Origin: JAAYUJ01 sp963698165
GTDB taxonomy: Bacteria > Desulfobacterota > Syntrophobacteria > Syntrophobacterales > Syntrophobacteraceae
Assembly (NCBI GenBank): GCA_963698165.1
Contig: CAVOPT010000022.1
Span: 168,615-232,614, forward strand
Reading direction: 5' to 3'
Length of the DNA: 64,000 nt
How positions within the stretch are numbered: the first letter of the stretch is position 1; the number at the start of each line of letters is the position of its first letter. Below are positions 35,805-44,419 of the stretch, in pieces. Position numbers and translations under genes: made by a program. The notes beneath the pieces were generated by a model that ran no database searches, was not told the DNA's origin, and saw only the letters and a list, made by a program, of their open reading frames with translations.

Positions 35805-37173
35805 AGAAAATCATGATCGTGGATGACGACCCGTCCCTGGCGCGCACCCTGGATCTCTACTTCAAAGGAAAAGGCTACGACACACTGGTCTTCAACACAG
35901 GGAAGGAAGCCCTGGAGTGCTGGCGCCATGAGAGCCCCGAACTGGTTCTCCTGGACGTCCAGCTCCCCGACCTGGAAGGCCCCGAGGTCCTCGCCGAGGC
36001 GAAAGAGGAGCAGCTCAAGGGCGAGGTCATCATGATCACCGCCTTTCACGACACGCAGGCAACTCTCAAGGCCATTCGCCTGGGAGCCATCGACTACCTT
36101 TACAAGCCCATTGATCTGGACGCCCTGGATCTCCCATGGAAAAGATTCTTCTTCAGAAGAAGGAGAGGGAGAGAATGGCCAAGCTCAGCCATGTCATCTC
36201 CGAGTCCTGCAAGCCCGATCAGATCATCGGCCGGAGTCCCCAGATGCTTGGGGTTCTCAAGGCGGTCGCCCAGGTGGCCCAGACATCATCGAGCGTTCTC
36301 ATCGAAGGGGAGACGGGGACTGGCAAGGAATTGGTGGCTCAGGCCATCCATCAGCAAACGGCGCCGCGGGAGCCCTTCATCGCCATCAACTGTGCCGCCA
36401 TCGTCGAAAATCTTCTTGAAAGCGAGCTTTTCGGACATGAGAAGGGGGCGTTCACGGGGGCGACCCATCGCAAGGTCGGCAAGTTCGAGTTTGCAGGCGA
36501 GGGAACGGTTTTTCTCGACGAAGTGGGGGAGTTTCCCCAGGAGCTTCAGGCCAAGCTGCTCCGGGTGCTCCAGGAAAGGGAGTTTCAGCGGGTGGGGGAT
36601 GTCCGCACAATTCCCTTCCACGCGCGGATCATTGCGGCCACCAACCGGGACCTGGAAACCATGGCGCGGCATGGGGAATTCCGGGAGGATCTCTATTTCA
36701 GGCTCAAGGTGTTCGTCATCCGGATTCCCCCGTTGCGGGAGCGGTTGGAGGACATTGTTCCACTGACGGAGTACTTTCTCACCCGCCTCAACCAGGAGAT
36801 GCACAAGCGGGTGGTGCGCATTCCCAATCGTTACCTCGACGCACTGACGGCCTACGACTGGCCCGGCAATGTTCGGGAGCTCCAGAACGTTCTCCGGAGG
36901 GGGCTGATCCTGTCGAAGGAGGACATACTCGAAATCGATGAGAACTGGATTTCCAGAAAGGCTCGCACCGAAAGCCCGACATTGGAAGAAGAGGTGCCCC
37001 GGGCGACGGAGTTCCGGAGCCTGTCCGAGGTGGAAAGGGACCATATCGTGCGTGTCCTGCGTCACACGGGATGGAACTATGGGAAGGCCTGTGCCATCCT
37101 GGGGATCAGCCGTCCCACTCTGCGCAAGAAAGTCGGTGAGTACGGCCTTGTGACGGAGCTTGGCCGCCGGTGA
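35801..37173 (+). pseudogene. Sigma-54-dependent response regulator with one frameshift
   Basis: The receiver domain (MKKIMIVDDDPSLARTL, phospho-Asp in LVLLDVQLPDLEG, lysine in YLYKPIDLDALD) loses frame near 36125-36135. The next frame supplies MEKILLQKKERERMAKLS and the AAA+ activator domain: GETGTGKELVAQAIH, the sigma-54 contact loop ESELFGHEKGAFTGA, and GTVFLDEVGEFP. A Fis-type helix-turn-helix (NYGKACAILGISRPTLRKKV) ends it. One base would restore a ~457-residue NtrC-type regulator. If functional it would activate sigma-54 promoters in response to the adjacent kinase; a candidate target lies 250 nt downstream. Confidence 0.85.
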
Positions 37174-37259
37174 TGGAACTCCGACTTGCTCATGAAGCCT
37201 CAAGTCCTTTCGACCCCATGGAACCCGATTGAAGGCCTCAAGTTGAAGGGATTTTTCCA

Positions 37260-37303
37260 GGATTGAAAGAAATTTTTCCTGAATGGAAAGAAACTTTCAA
37301 TCC
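37260..37303. promoter_or_regulatory. Inverted repeat, candidate activator binding site (UAS)
   Basis: GGATTGAAAG and CTTTCAATCC are perfect 10-nt inverted repeats separated by 24 nt that contain a further GAAAG direct repeat. They begin about 160 bp before a sigma-54-like promoter, the usual enhancer distance, and lie directly after an NtrC-type activator gene. Binding by that activator is inferred from this layout. Confidence 0.45.
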
Positions 37304-37422
37304 CAGATTCTCCCATCCGCCCCTCTTTCGTTCGGAAGCGGTCTCGTCTTTCGGCGGCCAGGCGCGAAACGCCCCCCGCCCGATGGGGGCCCCAATCAGC
37401 CAATTTCTGGCGATTCCCCATG

Positions 37423-37438
37423 TGGTATCCCAATTGCA
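37423..37438 (+). promoter_or_regulatory. Candidate sigma-54 promoter
   Basis: TGGTATCCCAATTGCA matches the -24/-12 pattern: GG and GC are separated by exactly 10 nt and TTGCA is complete. The next supported gene downstream is the receiver protein at 37813, about 375 nt away, so a long leader or a small RNA or gene may lie between; the short frames there are not convincing. Confidence 0.5.
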
Positions 37439-37812
37439 ATCGCTTTGTTGCGGGGATGAACGAGGCACTTGCGAAGGCGGTCAACCTATTGTGCTCTCCG
37501 ACTATCCGACCCCTGCGGCGATTCACCGATCGCTCCTCTCCATCGCCCGGACAAGGGGCTTCGACATCTCCTGGCAATATGGTCTGGGTTCCCTTTTTCC
37601 TCTTCCAATCCTCCCCGATTGATTGGATTCTCGGCCTTGGGGGAATCCAGGCCTCCTTCCTCGAAGCATCGGACAAGATGCCGGAAATGGCGGTCTTACC
37701 CTCTGCCATGTCGGATGCAGCAATACTCGGCGCCGGGTGATTCCTGCCGGGGGAATGTGTGTCTTCTGTTTTCTGGCGTTGGGAACACTGTGGACAGGGA
37801 GCCCTTGATTGG

Positions 37813-38172
37813 ATGAACATCGTTCTCATTGAAAATGATGCCCCGCTGCTGCGGACACTGGAAATCATCCTGTCAAACAGGGGGGACACAGTGCTGGCCT
37901 TCGGGGAACCCAATGCGGCCTGCAGGTTTGTGGAGGAGGGTGGGCGCGTCGACGTGCTGGTCCTCGACTACATGATATCCGGCCACGCGGCTCCCGAGAT
38001 CCTTCAGCGAATGAGGACACACCTTCCTTCGACTTCCAAAATCATTCTCATGAGCGGTCATACGGATGTTTTGGAAGATCTCGATCTCGGCTCCATGGGG
38101 GTTCATGCATTCCTGGCCAAGCCCGTGGACCTGGATCAGTTCATTGGAGAGGTCAGCGCGCCACTGTTCTGA
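37813..38172 (+). CDS. Single-domain response regulator (REC)
   Basis: About 119 residues forming only a receiver domain: MNIVLIENDAP (acidic pocket), LVLDYMISGH (phospho-Asp), ILMSGHTD and FLAKPVDLDQF (conserved Lys). No output domain is attached, so it should act by protein contact or as a phosphate relay or sink. ATG 37813 gives the normal N-terminus; the longer frame from 37759 does not. It lies downstream of the candidate sigma-54 promoter and may be a target of the NtrC-like regulator. Confidence 0.8.
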   Translation: MNIVLIENDAPLLRTLEIILSNRGDTVLAFGEPNAACRFVEEGGRVDVLVLDYMISGHAAPEILQRMRTHLPSTSKIILMSGHTDVLEDLDLGSMGVHAFLAKPVDLDQFIGEVSAPLF

Positions 38173-38238
38173 TGGGAGCCCCGAACCCAATTCATCTGTC
38201 CCGGGGGTCGGGTGGTGAATCCTGAGATGAGAGAGATC

Positions 38239-38511
38239 ATGACCACACCCACCTATCTTTCGGCAAACGAGTTGAAACTGAAGATGCGGATGACGCCCGG
38301 TTTTCTCGGGCTTCAGAAGTTGCTGGTGATCTACACCAGCCTGGTCGATCCCAGGCCCACCCATGAGATCGCGAGACACACGGGCCTCTCCGAATCGACG
38401 GTCAATCGGATCATTGCGGATTATAATGAAAACGGCGCGGAGTCCCTGGAGGGAACGAAGCCGCCATTCCGCGGGAGGAAACCATGCGTTTATGGAGTTC
38501 ACTCCCGGTGA
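38239..38511 (+). CDS. Helix-turn-helix protein, possibly the N-terminal remnant of an IS630-type transposase
   Basis: About 90 residues with a helix-turn-helix (THEIARHTGLSESTVNRIIA) followed by YNENGAESLEG, a phrase common in transposase-type HTH domains. The frame ends soon after in a basic, unstructured stretch, and the adjacent frame continues with NHAFMEFTPGD, so a frameshift is possible. No catalytic domain follows before hflK. The ribosome site is weak (GAGAGAG). It could be a small stand-alone regulator; I lean to a remnant. Confidence 0.5.
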   Translation: MTTPTYLSANELKLKMRMTPGFLGLQKLLVIYTSLVDPRPTHEIARHTGLSESTVNRIIADYNENGAESLEGTKPPFRGRKPCVYGVHSR

Positions 38512-38574
38512 CCCCCGCGGTGAACACTTTTTGAGAATTGCGGCCAAGCCGCAATCACATCAGTGTGAGGAGAC

Positions 38575-39609
38575 ATGATGGTTCAACACAGATGGCCTCC
38601 ATCGGGTGTAGACATTCCCATTTGGGCCGAGAAGGCGCGCACACTCCTGAATCGCTTCGGAAACTACGCCTACATCGGTGTCGCCGTGGTGGTCCTGATC
38701 CTGTGGCTGGCGAGCGGCCTGTACGTGGTCGGTCCCGGTGAACAGGGAGTGGTGCGCATGTTCGGCCGCCACATCGCAACGACGGACCCGGGCCTCAATT
38801 ACAGGTTTCCCTGGCCTTTTCAGACTGTCGACGTGGTGAATGTTGCCAGTATACGCCGCGCCGAAATCGGCTTCCGCAGCGGCGTGACCGGGGGCAGACC
38901 CCAGGGGGTGCTGGAGGAAGCCCTCATGCTCACGAAGGATGAAAACATCGTTGAGGTGCAGGTGCTGGTTCAGTACAGGGTAAAGGATGCTGCGGAGTTT
39001 CTGTTCCGGGCCCAGCGCCCCGAGGGGGTCTTGGCCGTTGCGGCCGAGGTGGCACTGCGGAGCACCGTGGGACGCATGCGCATCGATGATGTGATCACGT
39101 AGCGTCGCGCCGATGTGCAGGCCGAGACGCAGAGTTTCCTGGAGAAACTCCTGGACAATTACAAGATAGGGATCCTGGTCACCGATGTGCGTCTTCAAAT
39201 TGCCGACGCACCGCTGCAGGTCCGTGACGCCTTCCATGAGGTGGTCCGCGCTCGAGAAGACCGGGAGCGGCTGGTGAACGAAGCACAGGCTTACATGGAG
39301 GATATCCTGCCGCGTGCCCGGGGCTTCGCTCGACAGATTCCGGAAGAGGCGATTGCCTACCGGGAGGAGCGTGTGCGGAGGGCCCGTGGAGACGCCGTCC
39401 GCTTCACCCAGGTGCTGGAGGAATATCGCAGGGCCCCCGAGGTGACCAGGGAGCGCATGCACATCGAAGCACTGGAGGAGATTCTGTCCAAGCCCAACAA
39501 GGTCATGCTGAGCAGTGACTCCCAACGCCAGGTTTTGCCCCTTTTGCCCCTTCGTAACCTGCCGGCCGCCTTGACACCGGAACTTGAGGACACAAAGGCC
39601 CGGAAATAA
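38575..39609 (+). pseudogene. hflK: HflK-type SPFH protein with an in-frame amber stop
   Basis: One continuous frame of 345 codons interrupted only by TAG at 39100-39102. Before it: a Gly/Pro-poor start, one membrane helix (YIGVAVVVLILWLASGLYVV) and the SPFH/band-7 domain (GPGEQGVVRMFGRH, PGLNYRFPWPFQ). After it the band-7 domain resumes as RRADVQAETQSFLEKLLDNY and ILVTDVRLQIADAP. Relatives have Glu at the TAG position (ITER), one base away (GAG). HflK with HflC forms the membrane complex that restrains the FtsH protease. Either the gene is dead or the base is an error; there is no sign of recoding. Confidence 0.8.
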
Positions 39610-39679
39610 CAGCGAAAAATGGGCGGCAGGGACTCCGGGCGTAGACCTCCTGGTACTGCCGGGCGATAGTTCGTAACCA

Positions 39680-39716
39680 GTTCCGGGGCATCCCCTCCCT
39701 TGATGGGGGAGGAACC
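39680..39716. repeat. Palindromic repeat between hflK and hflC
   Basis: GTTCC/GGAAC brackets CCCCTCCCTTGATGGGGGAG. The inner phrase CCCCTCCCTTGATGGG is the same as in one arm of the MITE-like element at 55.4 kb. It forms a strong hairpin in the unusually wide 208-nt gap between two genes that are normally adjacent. Confidence 0.45.
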
Positions 39717-39817
39717 GGGTAAAGACTTACGCCGACCTGTAGTAGAACCCCGCGTGCCGCTTCACGGCGACGCGGGCACGGTCCGCCGCCATCTGATGCA
39801 TGAGAGAGGTTTTTGCG

Positions 39818-40717
39818 ATGACACAGGCCAATCGAATGTCCGCTCCATTTTTCCCGGCTGTCGTGATCCTGGTTGCCCTTGTGTGGCTCGGCAGTCAGAG
39901 TGTGGTTGTGGTGGATGAAACGAATCAGGCCATCGTAACCCAATTCAGCGAATATCGCCGCACGATCACGGATGCGGGCCTCCACTTCAAGCTGCCGTTC
40001 GCTCAGAATGTGACCTACCTGGAGCGTCGGATGCTCTCCTCCGATGCCTTTTCCCAGGAGTATCTCACCCTGGACAAGAAGCGGGCCGTGGTGGATCATG
40101 TTACCCGATGGCGCATCAATGATCCCCTGCGCTTCTTCGTCACAGTGCGCACTCAGCTGGGAGCACAAGCGCGCCTCGACGACATCGTCTTGTCCGAGTT
40201 GCGCCGCGAGCTTGCGGTGCACAACCTGGAGACGGTGATTGCCGAACAGCGCGAGCTCATCATGGATCGAGTCGTCGAGTCCGCTCGGTCCTATGCCAAG
40301 GACTTCGGGATCCACATCGTGGATGTGCGCATCAAGCGCGCCGACCTTCCGCCCGCCGTTCAGGAGAGCGTCTTCAAGCGCATGGAGGCCGAACGCAAGC
40401 GGGAGTCGGCACGGTACAGAGCTGAAGGTGAGGAGCGCGCAGCGCGCATCCGCGCGGAGGCGGAGCGGGAGAGAGCGGTCATCCTGGCCGATGCGAGAGA
40501 GCAGGCACAGAAAATCCGCGGTGAAGGCGACGCCCAGGCCGTTGCCATTTATGCCCAAGCCTTCCGCCAGGATCCAGAGTTCTACACCTTCACGCGACGT
40601 CTGGAAGCTTATCGCAAGCTCATCGGCGAGAAAGACATGCTGGTGCTGGACGGCGATTCGGAATTCTTCCGGTATCTTGTGGGTCATGGCGGAGCGAAGG
40701 TTGGGGTCGGAAAATAA
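39818..40717 (+). CDS. hflC: HflC-type SPFH membrane protein
   Basis: About 299 residues: an N-terminal helix (FFPAVVILVALVWLGSQSV), the SPFH domain (VVVDETNQAIVTQFSEY, DAGLHFKLPF, VDHVTRWRINDPLRFFVTVR), then an Arg/Glu/Ala-rich coiled coil (EAERKRESARYRAEGEERA) and the conserved YTFTRRLEAYRKLIG end. HflC and HflK form a periplasm-facing cage around FtsH. Start 39818 follows GAGAGAGG by about 7 nt; ATG 39800 lies within that site. It is intact, unlike its partner. Confidence 0.93.
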   Translation: MTQANRMSAPFFPAVVILVALVWLGSQSVVVVDETNQAIVTQFSEYRRTITDAGLHFKLPFAQNVTYLERRMLSSDAFSQEYLTLDKKRAVVDHVTRWRINDPLRFFVTVRTQLGAQARLDDIVLSELRRELAVHNLETVIAEQRELIMDRVVESARSYAKDFGIHIVDVRIKRADLPPAVQESVFKRMEAERKRESARYRAEGEERAARIRAEAERERAVILADAREQAQKIRGEGDAQAVAIYAQAFRQDPEFYTFTRRLEAYRKLIGEKDMLVLDGDSEFFRYLVGHGGAKVGVGK

Positions 40718-40820
40718 GTGATTGTCGTAGAATTCCGCTGGATTTCCTTCCTCCCGCCCTTGGCAAGGCTGGGGGGCTGGTTGAATACTCACGGCTGATT
40801 GCGGATAAGCCCCAAGACTT

Positions 40821-41291
40821 CTATCCAACGGGATCTCCCGGTGGGAGAGATGAGCCGCTCACTTGAGGAGACTCACCCGGACTGTCGCCTTCCGTCGGAG
40901 GGCGAAGGCCTTCTGCTTCCAAATCATCCACGATGGGGCAGCTCTCCAGGGTGCACGTACAGCGGTCGTAGCGGTTGCAGAGCTGGTCCGCCACCGATTC
41001 TTTCCAGAGGGGGACCCCCGCGATGTAAGCGGCCCGGGCGATCATGTGAGCGGCCACCGGTGCCGTCATGAAAGTGAAGGCCGTGACTGCCAGGGCCCGG
41101 GTCACGATGGGGAGCTCCGGGAAGCGGATGGCCACGGCCATCATGATGAAACCGGTTCCCAGGGTGGTTGCCTTGGTGGTGCAGGACATCCTCATGAACA
41201 GGTCCGGCATCCGCAGGAGTCCTATGCCGGCAATCCCCATGAAAAGGGCGCCGATGATGACGAGTGTGGCGCAGACAATATCCTGAATCAT
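40821..41291 (-). CDS. mrpG: Na+/H+ antiporter subunit MrpG with Cys-rich tail
   Basis: A 156-residue protein. The first ~95 residues are the MnhG/PhaG family: three helices with LLRMPDLFMRM and KATTLGTGFIM. It is the last subunit of the seven-part Mrp complex. The C-terminal ~55 residues are extra and carry four cysteines at 105, 111, 113 and 118 (C-x5-C-x-C-x4-C), followed by an acidic, Pro/Ser-rich end. That tail is unusual for the family and could bind a metal. The start overlaps the mrpF stop codon by 4 nt. Confidence 0.92.
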   Translation of the reverse strand: MIQDIVCATLVIIGALFMGIAGIGLLRMPDLFMRMSCTTKATTLGTGFIMMAVAIRFPELPIVTRALAVTAFTFMTAPVAAHMIARAAYIAGVPLWKESVADQLCNRYDRCTCTLESCPIVDDLEAEGLRPPTEGDSPGESPQVSGSSLPPGDPVG

Positions 41292-41578
41292 TCCGTATCC
41301 CCTATCTTCAATTGCCGACGCTCCACGTAGTAGGCGAACGCCACCGTCCCGAGAAATGTGACAAGAGCCAGAATCAAAGCCACGTCCAAAAAGATCACTT
41401 CCCCCGATTCAATCGAATAGAGAGCGATCACCCCGATAGCCATGGTGGCCATGATATCCAGCGCCACCACTCGGTCGGGAAAACTCGGCCCTCTGATCAG
41501 CCTGACAAAGGCCATGAAAATGGCGACGGCGATCAACGGAGCACCGACGGCAACGGCAATGCTCAGCAGGTTGATCAT
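41288..41578 (-). CDS. mrpF: Na+/H+ antiporter subunit MrpF
   Basis: A 96-residue protein with three membrane helices and the family phrase VRLIRGPSFPDRVVALD. It is one of the small core subunits needed for assembly of the Mrp antiporter. It overlaps both neighbours by 4 nt (ATGA), pointing to translational coupling along the operon. Confidence 0.93.
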   Translation of the reverse strand: MINLLSIAVAVGAPLIAVAIFMAFVRLIRGPSFPDRVVALDIMATMAIGVIALYSIESGEVIFLDVALILALVTFLGTVAFAYYVERRQLKIGDTE

Positions 41579-42051
41579 CGCAGCAACTCCATCACGCGCC
41601 GTTCAAATCCTTCCTTGATGCTCCTCCTGAACGCATGGATGTCTTCCACGTACATCCCATGCACGTAGAGGACCTTGCGGTCCTGGGACACATCGAGGCT
41701 CAGTGTCCCGGGCGTGAGGGTAATGAGATTCGCCAGGAGCGTGATCTCCAGGTCCGTTTTCACGTCCAGCGGAATGGCGACGACCCCGGGCTGCATGTGG
41801 TGGTGAAGGGTGAGCACGTCATGGGCGACCCGAAGATTCGCCTTCACAAGCTCTTTCACAAAAAAGAGGGAAAAGCTCATCGCCTGCCCCACTTTTTTGA
41901 AGTAGCCCGACTCGTCGTCAACCTTTCCCCGGATCAGCCACAGGATCAGGTAGGCGACGGCGAACCCCCACAGGAAATTCTCCGGTTTGAAAGAGCCGGT
42001 GATCACCATCCACGCCAGGGCAAGCATGATGTTGAGGAGGAACATCCTCAT
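41575..42051 (-). CDS. mrpE: Na+/H+ antiporter subunit MrpE
   Basis: A 158-residue protein starting MRMFLLNIMLALAWMVITG, with two N-terminal helices and the cytoplasmic MnhE block (KANLRVAHDVL, LANLITLTPGTLSLDV, YVHGM). ATG 42051 is supported by GGGAGGC 5 nt upstream; the frame is open much further upstream but without family similarity. It overlaps mrpD by 4 nt. MrpE contributes to activity or stability of the complex rather than to the ion path. Confidence 0.93.
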   Translation of the reverse strand: MRMFLLNIMLALAWMVITGSFKPENFLWGFAVAYLILWLIRGKVDDESGYFKKVGQAMSFSLFFVKELVKANLRVAHDVLTLHHHMQPGVVAIPLDVKTDLEITLLANLITLTPGTLSLDVSQDRKVLYVHGMYVEDIHAFRRSIKEGFERRVMELLR

Positions 42052-43595
42052 GGTTTGCCTCCCAAAATGGTCTGGATGTATTGCCCGGGGTCTGCGAGCT
42101 GCCGGGAGGCAAGGACTGCCGCCTGGTAGACAGGTTCCGGCCAGATGCCCATGAGTGCGCTGAGCAAGACCAGGGCGGCCACCGGGATCAAGAGGGCCCG
42201 GGGAAGAACGGAGGTCTGCCCCTGGTGCCCGGTCGGGGGGGCAGGCGAACCGTCGGAGGGCTCCCTCCAGAAAGCTTCCGCCCACACCTTCATCATGGAG
42301 TAGAGGGTCAGAAGGCTGGCCACGAGGATGGAGGCGACCACCCAGTACTGCTTTGCATCGAGCCCCGCCTGGATCAGCATGAGCTTTCCCCAGAATCCCG
42401 AAAGGGGAGGAATTCCCGCAATGGAAAACGCCGCCACGAGGAAGAGGCAGGAAATCACGGGATGCCTGCGGTAAAGTCCCCCCAGTTCGGTGATGTGCGA
42501 GTGGCCTCCAAGGCGCTGGAGGATTCCGCTGAAAAGAAAGAGGCACGTCTTGACGACAATGTCGTGGACCAAATAGAAGACGGTGCCCACCAGTGCCAGG
42601 GGGGTGAGGAGCCCCAATCCCACCGTCATGGTTCCGATGTGGCTGATGAGATTGAAGGAGACAATCCTGCGATAGTCCCTCTGGACAATGGCCCCAAGGA
42701 TCCCGACGATCATCGTCAATGCCGAAAGAACCAGGATCAGGCGATGGGTGTGGTCTGTGTCGTGGACAAAGAGGAGGGTGAAGAAACGGATGAGCGAGTA
42801 GACTCCCACCTTCGTCAGAAGGGCGGCGAAAATGGCCGAGACGGGTGCGGGAGGGGTGTGGTACGAAGCTGGAAGCCAGAAGAAGAGGGGGAAGATAGCC
42901 GCCTTGATGCCGAATGCCAGGAGAAACAGGGTGGAAAGGGTGACCACGAGGCCGGGACGGTTGATCGTGCGCAGTTGCTGAGCAAGATCGGCCATGTTGA
43001 GGGTTCCGAAGGCCCCGTAGAGGACCCCGACTCCGGCGAGGAAAAGGGCCGATGAAATGAGGTTCAGGGTGACATACTTGATGGTCCCTTCCAATTGGGG
43101 CCTCTCACCCCCGAGGCCCATGAGGACGAATGACCCGATGAGCATGACCTCGAACCAGACGTAGAGGTTGAATACATCGCCGGTCAGAAAGGAACCACAT
43201 ATGCCCATGGTGAGGATGTGCAGGAGGGGAGTGTATCCGAAAGCGTTCCGCTTTTCGTCGATTTCGGTCATGGAAACGACGGAGATGATGAAAACCACGA
43301 AACCGGTGGCGAGGACGAGGATGGCGCTCAGCATGTCGGACACGATGGTGATCCCGAAGGGAGCCGGCCAGCTGCCGATTTGCGTTGAGATGATCCCCTC
43401 CCGGCACACGAGACGATAATTCAGCACGGAAACGGACAGGAGGGCTGCCGATCCGGCAAGTCCCACGATCCTCTGGATCGGCGGGCGGCGCCAGAAAAAG
43501 AGCGCAGTCACCGCAGTCATCAGGGGGATGAGAATGGGAAGGGGAAGTGTGTTGTGCACGACAGGCCGTTTCGGTTCATGGTGTGCATCGGACAC
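42048..43595 (-). CDS. mrpD: Na+/H+ antiporter subunit MrpD (NuoN/M-like)
   Basis: A 515-residue protein with about fourteen helices, homologous to proton-pumping subunits of complex I: FEVMLIGSFVLMGLGG (conserved Glu), LLAFGIKAAIFPLFFWLP (conserved Lys), AALLTKVGVYSLIRFF and YFLVHDIVVK-type segments. With MrpA it is a candidate ion-translocating subunit. The start codon is GTG at 43595, 60 nt after mrpC. Operon order and family assignment are firm. Confidence 0.94.
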   Translation of the reverse strand: MSDAHHEPKRPVVHNTLPLPILIPLMTAVTALFFWRRPPIQRIVGLAGSAALLSVSVLNYRLVCREGIISTQIGSWPAPFGITIVSDMLSAILVLATGFVVFIISVVSMTEIDEKRNAFGYTPLLHILTMGICGSFLTGDVFNLYVWFEVMLIGSFVLMGLGGERPQLEGTIKYVTLNLISSALFLAGVGVLYGAFGTLNMADLAQQLRTINRPGLVVTLSTLFLLAFGIKAAIFPLFFWLPASYHTPPAPVSAIFAALLTKVGVYSLIRFFTLLFVHDTDHTHRLILVLSALTMIVGILGAIVQRDYRRIVSFNLISHIGTMTVGLGLLTPLALVGTVFYLVHDIVVKTCLFLFSGILQRLGGHSHITELGGLYRRHPVISCLFLVAAFSIAGIPPLSGFWGKLMLIQAGLDAKQYWVVASILVASLLTLYSMMKVWAEAFWREPSDGSPAPPTGHQGQTSVLPRALLIPVAALVLLSALMGIWPEPVYQAAVLASRQLADPGQYIQTILGGKP

Positions 43596-43655
43596 GCCTT
43601 GCCATCCGCTGAAGGCAATGCAGGAAACGGTGTTGACCGGTAGCTCTCGAGCCGG

Positions 43656-44009
43656 TCATTCCGTGACGTCGGTGGATCTCAGAAGATTAAGGTCCTCGGT
43701 GCCGGTTGTTTCATAGATGCGTCTGATGAGAACCATGGCGAAGGCCTGGACCCCAAAGCCGATGACAATGGCCGTGAGGATGAGTGCCTCCGGGATCGGG
43801 TCGGCGAAGATTCCCGCAAGCTTGGTGTCCCGCGCGTGCATCACGGGGGGATGTCCCCTGATCAGGCGGCCCATGGTGAATATGAGCAGGTTTGCAGCGT
43901 GGCCGAGAAGGGAGAGTCCGATGATGAGCTTGACGATGCTTCTGCGCATGACGAGGTAAAGCCCGGCCGCGTAGAGTCCTCCAACCACGAATGCCAGTTC
44001 GACTTCCAC
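43656..44009 (-). CDS. mrpC: Na+/H+ antiporter subunit MrpC (NuoK-like)
   Basis: About 117 residues with three helices and NuoK-like phrases (IIGLSLLGHAANLLIF, DPIPEALILTAIVIGFGVQAF). GTG 44009 is chosen as start: GGAGG lies 7 nt upstream and it falls 2 nt after the mrpB stop codon. Longer open-frame versions start inside mrpB. The final tail (TGTEDLNLLRSTDVTE) is hydrophilic. Confidence 0.93.
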   Translation of the reverse strand: MEVELAFVVGGLYAAGLYLVMRRSIVKLIIGLSLLGHAANLLIFTMGRLIRGHPPVMHARDTKLAGIFADPIPEALILTAIVIGFGVQAFAMVLIRRIYETTGTEDLNLLRSTDVTE

Positions 44010-44011
44010 GC

Positions 44012-44419
44012 CTAATCCTCCGCCACGGCAAATATGATCATCAGGACTACTCCGATGACGACGCAATAGACGCCGATATCGAAAACAGAGGGCGTCCCCA
44101 CTTTTCCGATGACCGGCAAGGCCCACTCGGACCAGATCCCCGTCATGAAGGGTTCCCCAAGCAGGAGGGAGAGGGACCCGCTGGCCCCCGCCGTGAGAAG
44201 CCCTATGCCGATCAACAGCCGGGGTTCAAGTCGTGATGTCCTGAGGGCCTCGTCCACTCCAAAGGCGATCATGTAAAGGGAGAAGGCGGAGGCAGCGACA
44301 AGCCCGCCCACGAATCCTCCACCGGGCTCATTGTGGCCCCTCAGGAGAAGATAGACCGACAGGAGCAGCAGCAGGGGAAGAAGGTACCGGGTTGCCGTCC
44401 GCAGGATGAGGGAAGTCAA
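44012..44419 (-). CDS. mrpB: Na+/H+ antiporter subunit MrpB
   Basis: A 135-residue protein with four helices and the family motif RGHNEPGGGFVGGLVAASAF near its N-terminus. It is a separate polypeptide here, not fused to MrpA. Its start overlaps the mrpA stop codon by 4 nt, and mrpC follows after 2 nt. Confidence 0.94.
   Translation of the reverse strand: MTSLILRTATRYLLPLLLLLSVYLLLRGHNEPGGGFVGGLVAASAFSLYMIAFGVDEALRTSRLEPRLLIGIGLLTAGASGSLSLLLGEPFMTGIWSEWALPVIGKVGTPSVFDIGVYCVVIGVVLMIIFAVAED

Noticed and set aside
39100..39102. TAG in hflK as a pyrrolysine or other recoding site
   Set aside because: Homologs have Glu here, one base away; there is no reason for Pyl in an SPFH protein and no pyl genes are visible.
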